DNA from: Cenococcum geophilum 1.58
Lineage: Eukaryota; Ascomycota; Dothideomycetes; Gloniales; Gloniaceae
Direction of reading: 5' to 3'
NCBI GenBank assembly: GCA_001692895.1
Contig: KV748186.1
Coordinates: 921,785-985,784, forward strand
DNA: 64,000 nucleotides
The stretch's first letter is position 1. Each line of letters opens with the position of its first letter. Below, piece by piece: positions 22,314-35,092 of this stretch. The notes beneath the pieces are model-generated. The model saw nothing but the letters and a program-made list of their open reading frames with translations. It was not told the origin of the DNA and did no database searches. The position numbers and the translations under genes were made by a program.

Positions 22314-22620
22314 GGGTAAATACAAAATCCACCCCCAAAGTTACGTTTATTTCGACCTCTACCTACTATAAACTGAATCTAGGTTCTTTAGTCGGCCCCC
22401 AAAATCTCGGTTAAAGGGAGGGAGATATAGCGCGCCAAGTTTTATAGAATTTCTAGAACTACCTAGGCTTATTTACAGCTTAGTACGTAAATTAGCGTTA
22501 TACTAAGCTAGGTTAGCGTTACGCTATACTAAGCCAATTGCTAAATTAGGTAGATAGGCGGTTTATAGTAGGTGGAGGTCGAGATAAACGAAAATTTGAG
22601 GGTGGATTTTGCATTTGCCC
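22314..22620. mobile_element. MITE-like element with about 55-bp terminal inverted repeats
   Basis: The left end (GGGTAAATACAAAATCCACC, continuing to ACCTACTATAAAC near 22372) is matched by the reverse complement of the right end (GGGCAAATGCAAAATCCACC, continuing to ACCTACTATAAAC, near 22561). The interior is AT-rich with TAGCG/TACTAAGC repeats and no ORF. It sits between the Walker B and sensor 1 parts of the AAA+ pseudogene on the minus strand. No clean target duplication was found, so the exact borders are uncertain by several bases. Confidence 0.75.
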
Positions 22621-23297
22621 CAATCGCAAACTAGAAGGAGGGAGTGGCCAATCCTTCGTTAGTTTTGTCGAATTCGTCCAAGAAAACAACGGCACGTTTT
22701 CCGTTGTGCTGGGCAAGAAAATATTTAATTGAGACCCCGCTTCCGAACGATGGTAACCAGCTGTAGATCTGAATAGGCCCATGTCACTCTCCATCTGAGC
22801 GCAATCAATGGCTGTCATATCTACAGAAAGGAGGCCACCCATATGCCTAGCCATTCTGGTCTTCCCGTGTCCCGATGGTTCCGCAAAAGCAATCATCAAG
22901 GGGTCCTTTGATTCCATAGCGATATGAGCAAAGGCGTTTTGCAAGATGAGGTTTGAGGCCGGGAGTTATCCGATTATGTTGTAAGGAATCTTCATGAGTT
23001 CCGTGATGTTATGGGCTTGCGAAATTTGCTTTCTTCAGGCATCGACTGGGGGTAACCGACTAGCCCGGTGAAGCAAATATCGGTAGGCTAGATGTAGCAC
23101 GGATGCTAAGTGAGGGCGAACCTTCGGCCCACACCAGGTGCTTGGAGAGTTCTCATCAAGCCAAGTATTACCACCCATAGGTTTTGGCGTTTCTAGGTAT
23201 ACAGACCACATATATTCCGGTATGATCTTTGGTTCCAGGGCTGCCATCAGTATTAAATATTAAATATTTTTAGAGTTAAGGTAGTAAAAATAAGGTA

Positions 23298-24303
23298 ACG
23301 TGTTTCACCACTCACTGGCCCACCCCAGTCACTGGCCCACCCCACCATCACCAAGACGCGTCTTCAACAAAATCAATTATGGCATTAATGCAGAACCCTC
23401 AATTGCTTCAGAAAGAGGGTAGACTACTTCTTACTAAATACGCTATTCAAAACAATCAATTTTTAAGCGTTTGTAAAGCCACAAAGTCGTACAATATCCC
23501 TAGAATAACTCTGCGACATCGGATTAAAGGATCTCTATTAATCGCTAAGTTAAACTTACAAAAATAAAAGCTAAAGCTCTCTAAAGAGCAGGCTTTAGTT
23601 TAGTAGATTCTAGACTTAGATCGATAAGGATTTCCGTCCTAGATTATTAACGTACAAAAAATAGCAGACACTTTACTTACAGCGTACGGCTATAACCCTC
23701 TACCTTAACTAGTTGGAAAGAACTAGGTATCTTACTTTATTAATAACTAGCCTAAGCTAAAAACAAAATAGAACTAAAAGTTCTATTTATAGCGCGCCAA
23801 ATGCAAGGATCTAGACACGATTAACGCGTAGTTTAAGCGCGTTTAAGAGACGAGGTTAGTTATACGGTATCCTTAATAACAATAGCTATAATTTTATCGA
23901 GATAGGATTTATAATGGGCGTAGTTGCGATATTTAAAGTGGTTATAAGCTCTAATATAATTGGCTAAGCAACTATTATATAACTAGGGAATTATAAATAA
24001 ACAACGGCGATTAAGGGAATTAACGCCTCTGGCTAGGCGATTCCGCCCTTTATTATTCTTACGGGAAAGGTCCATTAATTAAACTAGTATTAAAATCTAC
24101 TAGCTAATTAGGTAATTGCCGTAAGCGATAATAGCTAAATAATAGATTAGCTAGGCTTTAAATAGATTAAGTACTTTAATATATATATAGAATCTTATAC
24201 AAAGGGAACCCACTATCTACTTATCCTTAATAGCTATAATAGCTACGCAATACCTAAATTCGACTAATACTATACTACAAATAATATTATTATGCTCTAT
24301 ATA
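23298..24303 (+). mobile_element. pogo/Fot1-like DNA transposon relic, 5' part
   Basis: A terminal sequence ACGTGTTTCACCACTCACTG with two CACTGGCCCACCCC subterminal repeats starts at 23298, preceded by TA. The transposase starts at 23379 (MALMQNPQLLQKEGRLLLTK), with a psq-type helix-turn-helix (YNIPRITLRHRIKG). In the same frame, with TAG/TAA/TGA stops at expected Gln/Arg positions, comes a CENP-B-type region near 23580-23740 and the DDE catalytic core: SYNFIEIGFIMG near 23870-23915 and ILNSYNSYAIPKFD near 24217-24262. The frame is cut at 24303 by a Tc1/mariner-like element. I do not see the 3' part resume cleanly after 41909. RIP-killed, non-functional. Confidence 0.8.
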
Positions 24304-25071
24304 CGGTGGTCGCTGCCTAAAGTTTTTGCACCTTCCCGATTAGGAAGTTAGGGCTTACTACCCGCGGTAGAATACTTTCTATAGCTTCTTACTCTTATTA
24401 TACTAACTTAACGCCACTAAAGTTTCTTAGTTGCTATGTAAAATGGCGGGTAAGAGCTTGCCTTCCTTAAATCTTACTTTATTAACTATAGTCTTCTACT
24501 AGATTATGACTAGGGCTTAGGCCCTAGCTATAAAGGCTATTAGAGCTACTCTCTAATAGATCTAAAATATTACCTCTATTAAATGACGCGCCCTTTAGTA
24601 CCTATTTATAAAAGCCGCTAATTGCGGCTGGAATTCTGTTATAAATCCTCTCGTTTTTAACGGTTACGTTATTAACGCTCCTTATTCTGGTATAAAGCGC
24701 ATAGTTACCTGTGAGTTTAAACAACAAATACTAAAGAAAGTTACCTATAACCGCTATGGGCGAGAGAAATCTTATAAATACATTGCTGTAGAATGCGGCT
24801 ACTCTGCTAAAACTGTCTAGCGAGTTCTATGACGTTATAGATACCGGAAAATAAAGCCTATAAAAAAGCCTTGTCTTATAAAGGCTATAAAGGAAGCTTA
24901 ACTTTAGTTTACTTTATAATATAAGGATTAGATAATTAAGGATTAAAAAAGCGTAATTTGGATTAATAAAACTGGCGTTATTTTATATATTAGGAGGGGC
25001 GGTTATAAGCTCTAGTAATTAGCTTAGGAAAAGGTTAATAAGTTAAGTATACGTCCTTAATTTAAGAAAGC

Positions 25072-25492
25072 TGTAACGGAGCCTTGTAGTAGGAACTACG
25101 GTGGACTCGTTAATAGGCTAGGTGTGTAGGTATTATAAGTAAGTTAACAACGTAATAATAACTAGTAGAGTGGTTGCCTAATAGATTAACTCCAATTATA
25201 TTCTAAGAATCACTATAAGGAAGGAACTATCTAGGTAGGGACTAAGGGTCCTTAAATACACAACCATACTCCTATAAAAGTCGTTACTCTATCTACTCTG
25301 TCTACTCTGTTTGCTCTATTATAGATCTTATAGATTATATAGATTATATAGATTACATTATATAACTCTGCTTACTATTCCTTGTTATATGGTTCTACGG
25401 GTTTTATCCTAGACCGTGCTTATATTAACTAACTAGCTTCTTCTAACTCTTCTCTAAGTAGTTATAATATTATACTTAAAGCGTTCGTAACA
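25072..25492 (-). repeat. LTR of Gypsy 1 (3' LTR in element orientation)
   Basis: 421 bp, begins TGTAACGGAGCC and ends GTTCGTAACA on the plus strand, with TG..CA ends. Flanked on the left by AAAGC. Confidence 0.92.
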
Positions 25493-28177
25493 CTATCTCC
25501 CTCCTCTTTATCTTTGTCCTTAAAGATATCTAGTATCTCTAAGTTATTTACTAGAGGTATAATATCCGTCTAATTAATTTAGTTAATATCGTTACTTATA
25601 ATACCTAAAGCCCTTTTTTTTTCCTTAACTCTTTATTATACGCGTATAGTTTCTTCTATACTGTTGCTTAGTAAAGTAATACCATCTCTATGTTCTTATT
25701 ATGCGAAAGAGGGGTTAGTTTATATTACGTTGGTAAGTCCTTTGTCTTAGTAACCCTCTTCTTACTTAGAGTATACTAAAGCAAATATTTAATTGTCTTA
25801 TAATATTTGCTTAATTTTTAATACTAAGTATGCGCGTCTTATGACTCTTAATAGTCTCTAAGTTCCCTAAGTAATTTACTATAGGGTTTTATATTTAATT
25901 TGCTACTATAAAGCTTAATAAGTTGTCCATTACTTTAGCAGAACTTTATTATTCGCGTAACGCTAAGAAAGAGGCTGCTAATGCTTAACAACGTGCTCTT
26001 AATTCTCGTCTCGCTGCGTCTACTCAGCTAATTTGTCTTAAGAAAGTTTATAAAAAAGTTTATTTTAAGGAGTAAAAGCTTATAGAATAAGGTTTATAGG
26101 AACTTAGTAATAAAAGAACGGATTCTTTTCTAATAGAGAAGGAAATAACTCTAAGTAGTTTAGCAGTTGTTCTTCCTAAGTCCCCCTTAGGTAACTTGTT
26201 CTTTAGCGATTCCTCTTTATTAATATTGCCTGACCTTTTCTCTTCTAATACTCCTATACCTTTCCTATAGCGTTTTTTAAATTTTCTAGTGGCTCCTAGG
26301 TAGTCTTATTATAGCCTATCTACTTTACTTTATACTATATTTTATTGTCTACGTCCTTATAACTAACGACTTTTAAAACTTACTATTTATCTTCTTCTTG
26401 TCCTCTATATATATCTACCTTATAGACTAGTGGCTTAATATTCCCGTATACTAGCTCTAGTATTGCAATATATTATATAGGGTAGATCTTTATCCTAGCT
26501 AGTAGGTTTAACTTAAATATAACCAGTAAAATCCTTTATGTAATTTTAAAAGGTCCTAGTCTAATATAGTCCAATTTCTTACTTAGTTGTTAACTTTTAA
26601 AAATTTTATATAGTAGCCATACTTTACCTCCCTCCTTAAAATCTAGTCCCTTAAATCTCTTAGCATTATAGTACTTTTTTATTCTTTACTATACTACCTT
26701 AGCTGTTTCTATAAGGTCTGCATAAAGGTCTATTAAACTCTTTATTCTTTATTTAGCTATACTACTTATCTTCTTTACTTATTATAGCGATAGTAAGGTC
26801 CTTAGCTTATATCCATAATTTGCCTTAAATAGTAACGTACCTATTCCCTCTTATAGTGTTGTATTATATATAAACTATATAACTAGTAATAGCGATACCT
26901 AATTGTTTTATATATAATTAATATAGTGCCTTAGATACTATTCTAGTGTCTAATTTAATCTTTTTATTTAACCGTCTATCTATAGATAATATGCGGTAGA
27001 AGTTACTGCTCTAACTCCTTGCTTTACTAAGAATACTTCCTAAAATACTACTATAAATCTTAGATCTCTATCTAATATAATTTTACCTAGTACTCCGTAT
27101 CTTACAAACACATCTTTAATATAGATTTTAGCAATATCTTCTGCTAATATTTCTTCTATATATGCTATAAAGTACCCCTACTTTATAAGCTTGTCTATTA
27201 TTACTAAGATCGCGTTATAATCTTATCTGGTAATAGGGTCTCTTAACTTTAGTAACTTAATAATAAAGTCCCATAATATAACCTCTTATAGTCTCTCTAG
27301 TATTTTAATAGGTTATAGTTCTCTATATAGTTTATACCTTATTAGTTTATTCCTTTAGTAATTTAGATATTCTTTTATAACTTACCTAGCTAGTTCCTAG
27401 ATTTTATTAATAATATACTCTTTTTAAAGTCTTAATACTAAGCCTATAGCTCCGTTATATCCTTAAGTTAGTCCTTTATAAAATAACTTAATAAACTTCT
27501 TTATAATAGTTCTTAGTATATATATTACTTCTTAATTTTTATACTATTCTAAGTCTAAATCCTCTATTTATGCGTTTAGGATCTTTTATATTTAGTTACT
27601 CTCTAGTAATTTATAGATCTTCTCTTCTTATATTACTATAATCTTTAAGTAATTATACCTAATTAGTTTATCTATGTCTTTTCGCAACAAAGCCCCTAAT
27701 GGCTTTTTATTATTTTATAGTTTAGTCTTTCTACTTAGAGTATCTACTTATATATTCTCTATACCCTTAGTATACTAAATTTTAAAATGGTATTCTATAA
27801 GCATTTCCGCCTATCTAACCTATCTATAATTAAGTTCTTTTGTTATTAGGAACCCCGTTAGGTTCTTATAATCCGTTTTAACTATAAATAGTTTCTCTAT
27901 GCCTTATAAGAATAATCTCTATTTTTTTAATACTATAACTATACCTAACAACTCCTTATTATAGATGTTATAGTTTAGTTCCAGTAGTATTATTTTTTAA
28001 CTATAGTATGCCACTAGGTGCTATCTATCTTAATATTTCTATAGAAAGTACGCTCCTAGTACATAGTCTAATATATTTATTTTAACCACTATCTCTAACT
28101 ATAGTTAGTAGATTTTAAGGACTAGTTCCTAAGTAAATAACTATTTAATCTTCTTAAATAGTTCCTTTTATTCCTCT

Positions 28178-28364
28178 TGTCACGGCACTAACCTAACGCA
28201 TACTGTTTCATACTATCTCGTACTGTTCCCTACTGTTAGCTAGCCCACCACTAGCGACTTAGCGGCCGGCCCTACTATTTATATACAATACCCCCTTTCC
28301 ACCTTCTTCCCCTCTTCATACCATAACGTAGTTATTCAGTCTACTTTATTGCAGCACTGTGACA
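28178..28364 (+). repeat. 5' LTR of Gypsy 2
   Basis: 187 bp, TGTCACGGCAC to GCACTGTGACA. Differs from the 3' LTR by scattered transitions. Confidence 0.93.
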
Positions 28365-31300
28365 GTTTATGGTATCTTTAATTTGCGCCCTGTCGCGATC
28401 ACTGATTCCCTATACCCTAGCCAATTAACCTCCGCCCTAGAGCAATCGCGACCTACGCGCGCCTCTACTGAAACCGACATATCCCCAGCACAGTCCTAGA
28501 ACAATCCTCAGTTTTTACCTAGCGCCTAGATAGGCGACACTAATAACGCCGAAATGGCCGAAACCTAGAACCCCCGCGACGTTTTCGCAGACCTATTTAT
28601 AGAGACATACCCTAATATCGCGTGGATAATCTGCCGCTCCCCACTATACCCTAAGACCTTTAAGCCTAGCAAAGCTTACCTTACCCTTATTAACTATACT
28701 AATAAGTTCCTTAACAATATTAAAGTAGGACTATAGTGTATATATAACACAAACACCGCCAATAAAAAAGCTAACAAAAACCTTAGTGCCCTCATCGCTT
28801 TCTAGATAGGAACTATCAACTCCTAGGCAGAGACTATTACCGTTCTAAAACAATTAACCCCTATAACAACGGTAGTAACCTAGCAGAAAAAACGGAGATC
28901 TAAAGACCCGCCAATATTCAGCGGAAAAGGCACCCCGCTAGAACGATAAGCTAATTTTAAGACCTAGCATATTAAGATTAAGGGAGTCTTTAACTGGGAC
29001 TGAGACTACTTTAACACAGTTCAGTCCCAGATCCTTTACATCTCAGACATGCTAGAGGATAAGGCCTATAAGTTTATTAAGTAGGGCCTAGAGCTTATAC
29101 ACGAGAACCCAAACAACACATCTGCGTGGAAATGGCCTACTAAGGAAGATATACTTAAAGACCTTACTGCCTACTACGAGGTCCTTAATATAACCCAGGT
29201 CACAAAGAACAAGCTTAACTATTTCCCCTAAGGCGAGCGTAATTACTAGTCCTGGAAGGGAGAGCTTAATAAGCTAATAGTCCACGCCAAAAAGATAGAT
29301 AAATAGAAGGTGGACCTACTCCAAAAGTTTATCTCTCCGAAGATAGAAGAGCTGGTACTTAGACTGGCCTATAAAATTAATAATAGTAACTATATAGGTT
29401 AGAGCAAGCAGATAGATATATTTGCTAAGAACCTCACGAACTATATACACCAAGCCAACCTTAAGAAGAACGCTAACCACCGCCTACCTACCCAAGCCCC
29501 TGCCCCTATGTCAACCCTAACCCTAACAGTAACTAGAGAACCTATAGACCTTAATAAAATCTTAGACACGGAGCGTAAGCGCCGTATTAATAATAGACTG
29601 TGCCTTGCCTATAGCCTACCTAGCCACTAGAAGGATACCTATAACCCCGCTAAGACAGTAAACCTAGTCCCAATGCCACCCTATTAAACAACGTAAATAA
29701 ATAACCGCGGACGCGGCGACTATAGAGTCCATTATAAACGCGGCGACCGCGGAGCCTATTATGGCCGCGGCGGACGACCCCCCCCCTTTAACCCTACGGC
29801 TCAGTTACTCCAAACCATGCCCTATATGGGAGCCCAACCCGTTAACAACGCCCAGTATTAATAACTTCGCGCTAGCGAATACGAACACGGCCACGTTGTT
29901 AGCAAGGTATTATCTTCCTATACCCTAACCGAAATAAAAACAGACACCGCCAGCTAGATGGATACTAGACCGCCCCACCAAGACAGCCCTATACCCCAAT
30001 TATTAAAAGGCAGACCCTTAGACTAAGTCGCGCCTAAGGGTCTAAACTATATAAGGAGGAAGATAAGAAGATTAGGTCCCTGTTACTAGATTAATTAGTC
30101 CTTTCTATTAGTAAACTACCACTTAATCTTAGATTAGTAAACAGTAACAAGAAATTAATCCTTATTTAAACCTAACTCTCCTTATTATATAACCCATACC
30201 CCCAAGTTTATATTAATATAGTAAGCCTAGTAGACTCCGGTAGTACTGTAATAGCATTTGCCGACGCAGAGTCTATTATAAGAAAGTATAACGTTATAAC
30301 TAAGAAGCTACTGGCACCTAGGCCACTGCGCCTCGCAGACGGTATTCTAACTTCGCTTATTATAGACTACTTCACCGCCTAAATATTAATCGGCCTCTAT
30401 ACTAAAGCCATACTCTTTTTCGTTACTAAACTCTTACCCGCTACCCCAATTATCCTAAGTATGCCCTAGCTTTAGAAGCATGAGCCCCGTCCCAGCTTTA
30501 GGAAACTTAAAATCCGCTTTAACTTAGACTACTACTCTAGGCACTACCTCCCGTGGGGGATAGCTGACGTTAGTAGGGACGCCCCATATGGACACTTAGC
30601 ACTACTAAGCCTAGTGCCTAGGACTATATATAAAGCCCTAATAGTAGAAGACGTTCCTAATAAAGGGGAGCCTATATAGCTGTAAAGAAACGAGATAGTG
30701 GAAGACTGGACTAACCTAGCACTTAAGACTAAAACGACGGGCTAGCCAGCCCTGCCGAGACCAAGGAAGAAGGTCCGCTTCGCGCCGCTACTACTAAGAA
30801 ACCAACCCTAACCTAGGCACTATTTAAACCCTAGCCACCTAGCCCGACACCTAGAACTAAGCTATATACTATATACGCACATAATAGCTCGCGTTATAGC
30901 AAGGACTGGCTATGGAACTACTAAGACCCGGATAATAGAAACCGCGCCACCACAACGCCTAACCTTATACCTGTCTCCCGCGCGTACCGTATAGGGCCAC
31001 TGCCTCGTTTCCGCCCCCCTAGGCCGACTAAGCCGTGCTAGCCTAGCTATAGCACTAGAGAGCCAGATACGCCCTAACCTAGACAATATTAAATACACCC
31101 ATACTATTAATTTTACCCAATTCTATAAATAAAAAGACGTAAAGGTAATAAGGATCTATATAGCGGAGCTAGTAGAACTGGTTAAATAAAATAAGCACCG
31201 ACAGCTGCTTAAAGAGCTGCCTATAGGCCTAATAGAAGTACCGAACCTATTAAAAAGGTCTTTCCGCTGGCTAATAGAAGGCGACTATACGATAAAGGAA

Positions 31301-34300
31301 GCCCGTAAAGCGCTCCCCCCCTATTTCTATAACTTCCTTAAGATAAATCTAAAAACCAAACCCGAGCTTTTATGTCAGAAGATAGTCGACACTAATATTA
31401 AAAAATTCCTAAAAGGCAAACCAGGATTAACCCGCGAAGATATTCTACAACGCCTACTAAAGGAGTTTAGTAAATATATTAAGCACTTCCTCCCTAAGAA
31501 TATAGATAAGCTGCCCCCTTACTAACCATAGGACTATAAAATTAAGATCACCCCCGGAAACTAGGCCCCGTACTATAAAAATAGACCACTCTTACCTGCT
31601 AAACTTAGATGTGTAAAGAAGTGGATTAATAAGATACTAAATAAGGGTTTTATCCGCGAATCAACCTCACTAGCTACTGCACCACTTCTCCTCGCTGTTA
31701 AGCCTGGCGGCGGTATATAAATCTACTATAACTACCAAGGCCTAAATATAGTCACTATTAAGAATTAATACCCACTGCCACTAATCCGCGAGACACTTAA
31801 CGCACTTTATGGCGCCAAGTACTTTACTAAACTTAATATAATTACTGCGTTTAACCGGATCCGGATTATAGAGGGCCATAAATAGCTTATAGCATTTATT
31901 ACCCGGTTCGGACTCTATAAAATACTAGTTATACTATTTAGCCTCTATAACGCACCCGCTACGTTTTAAAACTATATTAACTATATTCTACACAACGCCC
32001 TTAACGACTACTACACTACCTACCTTAACAACGTCCTTATCTTTTCTAAAACACGCGCCGAGCATACTAAGTATATAAATGAAGTCATCCAAAGACTTAG
32101 CAATGCTGGACTTTAGATTAATATTAATAAGTCTAAGTTCTACTCTACTAAAACAAAATACCTCGGCTTAATTATCTCGACTAATAGCATAACTATAGAC
32201 CCTAAGAAGATACAGGCCTTATAGAAATAGAAGGACCCAACATTAATTAAAAAACTATAATAATTTCTCGGCTTCGCGAACTTCTACCAACGATTTATCT
32301 AAGGCTACTCTGCCATTGCTATACCTATAACAAAACTTCTAAAGAAGGATATCGGATGGCTATAGGGACTAAAACAAGCCAAATCGTTTAAGGCCCTTAA
32401 GGGAGCCTTTACTTCAGCACTAGTACTAGCATACTATAACTATATAAAGAAAACAGTGGTAGAGACAGATGTATTAAATTAGGCTTCCGGCGGAGTCCTT
32501 TCCTAGTATAATAATAACGGAAAATTAAGACTGGTCGCATTCTTCTCCGTAAAGCACTCCGCGCTGGAATATAACTATAAGATCTACAATAAAGAACTCC
32601 TAGCTATTATTAAGGCTTTAGAGGAATGGCGTCCTAAGCTATAAGGGACTAAGAAGCCGTTTAAAATTATTACCGACTATAAGAACCTACAAACGTTTAT
32701 AACTACTAAGCAGCTAAACCAGCGCTAAGTCTGGTGGGTAGAGTTCCTTTTATAGTTTAACTTTATAATTATATATAGACCCAGTAGCAAAGCCACGCTC
32801 CTTAACGCCCTAAGCCGGCTACTAGGAATAAGGCCTAAGGACGCTAATAATAAACGCCTCCGCCACCGAGCCCAAGTCGTTATACCGCCCTAGAAAGTTA
32901 ACCCTATAATCTTAGAAGAATTACTATATAAGTCCCGTAACTCTAATAACGCAGAGTTTATAGCCGCTCTAAACCCCGAAATAGCTAAAAAGTCACTAGA
33001 TGAGTTAATCTGGCTAGGATACCAGGAGAACGAACTTACAAGAGATATAGTAGCAGCCCTACGTAATCGGAAAGCTTGCCGTTAGCCAAAGAAAATTAGG
33101 AAATTACTCCGTTGCGATAAGTTAGAATGTAGTATTGTTAACGGACAGATCTACTTCCGCTAACATCTCTTCATCCCTAACGCCCTAGACCTCCACCTAG
33201 AAGTTACCCATCACTCTTATAGTAGCGGCCCTGCTAGTTACCCCGGCTGGGTTAAGACTCTTAACCTCTTAAACCGAACATATTAGTAGCTAGGAATCTC
33301 CCAGTTTACGGCTACCTTTGTTAAAGACTATGCCCTATACTTTTGCACTAAGACCCCCCGTTCTGCCCCGCCTGGTTTCCTAAAGCTACTAAAATTACCC
33401 GCCCGCCCGTGGACCGATATCTTAATTAACTATATTATAACGCTACCAGTATACTAACGCTACGGTAAGGCATATAAATATATCCTTGTTATTATAGACC
33501 GCCTAACTAAAATATAATACCTTGTTCTAGTAACAGGACTCTTAATAGAGGAGTTAGTTAATGGCTTTGTTAACAACGTATATAAGCTCTACGGTGTACT
33601 AAGCATAATTATCTCTAATCACGGTATATAATTTGTCAGCGACTTCTAGCGACGACTAAGTAAACGCCTTAAGATAACCTTGCGATTAAGCTTAGCCTAA
33701 CACCTAGAAACGGACGGCCAAACTAAAATTATTAACGCCGCTGTAAATAAATACCTTTATACTTTTATTAGCTTTATATAGGACGACTAGGTTAACTACC
33801 TACCGCTTATTAAGTTTGCTATAAATAACCAAGTTAACAAGAGCATAGGCATCTCCCTATTTTTTATAAATTATGGCTTTAACCCTCGCCTTAGAATTGA
33901 GCCTGCTGGCCCCTACCTACTAACACTATTAGTATAAGCAAAGAAGGAGTTCTTCCACGCAGACTCTGTGGCCAACCGCTTTAAGCGGATATTAATATAG
34001 CTTAAGGCCCTAGCCTGGATTTTATAGTAACGCTATAAAGATAATGCTAATACCTATAGGGATAAGAGCGCGTTATTCTATAAAGGTGATATAGTTATAG
34101 TTAGCTTAGAAAATATAAAGATAAACAGACCTAAGAAGAAATGGGACAATAAATGGGACGGCCCGTACCCCGTACTCGCAGTATACTAAGGGGCAGTTAT
34201 AGTAGACCTCTTAGACCACATCTGAGTAAATAAATCCTTTTATATATCTAAAGTCCGCCTCTAGGCTGTTAAAGAGATCCCTAGCCAAGCAAATATTAAT

Positions 34301-34905
34301 ACTATAGAGCGCCGTAATATACAAGGACGAGTGGTAGAGAGAGATAATAATGGTAATATAGAAGATAAATGGGAGTTTAAGAAAATCCTTAATGTATATA
34401 ACGAAGACCCCCAGGGCCTAACTTATAAGATTAAATGGAAATATTATAAGGATATAACCTGGCAGCTAGAGGAAGACCTAAAGGGTTGCAAATAAGCTAT
34501 ATAGCGCTTCTATAAGCAACACCCTAAGAAGCCAGGACCCCCAGACTGGGTATAAGATAAGGAAAAGTCACGCTGAGGTTGCGGCCGACCACCGCATTAA
34601 AATTTGTGGTGGTTAAGATGTTATAGAACTTTGACCGGCGGTCGAAGTTATCTAATTGGCCAAATTCTTACCAAAAAACGCCATACGGACCGATTCGGGT
34701 GGCGGTGTAGAGTTCTACCGACCTTACTCACTAAACTAACCAATTAGGATTTTCTATGCCCGGCATAAAAAATCGCCATTAGCTCGGTTAAGGGCGGTAA
34801 GCGGAACTAATATCTTTACGGTAGAAAATAGGCAACCCCGTACACTGCCTATTTTTAAGTTATCTATTTGGTTTGGGGACTAAACCATCTAGGGGAGAGG
34901 AGTAC

Positions 34906-35092
34906 TGTTACGGCACTAACCTGACGCATACTGTTTCATACTGTCTCGTACTGTTCCCTACTATTGGCTGGCCCACCACTAGCGACTTAGCGGCCGGCCC
35001 TACTATTTGTATACAATACCCCCTTTCCACCTTCTTCCCCTCTTTATACCATAACGTAGTTATTTAGTCTACTTCATTGCAGCACTGTGACA
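34906..35092 (+). repeat. 3' LTR of Gypsy 2
   Basis: 187 bp, begins TGTTACGGCAC (first C changed to T) and ends CACTGTGACA. Followed by the CCTCT target duplication. Confidence 0.93.

Larger units (their letters stand above)
21513..23247 (-). pseudogene. Broken AAA+ ATPase (ClpB-like, fungal type)
   Basis: Pieces of one AAA+ protein appear in order on the minus strand. 23247-23035 reads as a likely N-terminal part (WSVYLETPKPMGGNTWLDE). A segment around 22990 reads LMKIPYNIIG then a stop where Gln is expected. 22944-22720 holds the Walker A region (AFAEPSGHGKTRMARHMGGL). After a one-base shift near 22720 the Walker B region reads RAVVFLDEFDKTNEG. After a 300-bp insertion, DR-stop-NNTLVDCSRMIWILATN gives sensor 1, duplicated by an 81-bp tandem repeat. 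21870-21513 encodes the C-terminal lid (PFTGVNLIVPFLPFGPSEQA to a stop). At least two nonsense codons (CAA to TAA, CGA to TGA types), one frameshift, one insertion and one duplication make it a pseudogene. The family's cellular role in fungi is not well defined; chaperone-like ATPase activity is the family expectation. Confidence 0.8.
28178..35092 (+). mobile_element. Ty3/Gypsy LTR retrotransposon 2 with chromodomain, RIP-degraded
   Basis: Inserted in the pol region of Gypsy 1. LTRs of 187 bp (28178-28364 and 34906-35092), target duplication CCTCT on both sides (28173-28177, 35093-35097). A purine-rich tract (AGGGGAGAGGAGTAC) lies just before the 3' LTR. Plus-strand frames in order: Gag (about 28600-29500), aspartic protease (VDSGSTVIAFADAES near 30230), reverse transcriptase (about 31560-32400, [14 protein letters not shown] and YLNNVLIFSKT), RNase H (ETDVLNQASGGVLS, with stops read as Gln), integrase (about 33150-34000, with DILINYIITLPVYQ and DRLTKIQYLVLV), and a chromodomain at about 34350-34500 (WEFKKILNVYNED, YKIKWKYYKDITWQLEEDLK). 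Nearly every stop is TAG or TAA at a Gln position. The chromodomain in other family members targets insertion to heterochromatin. Confidence 0.93.
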
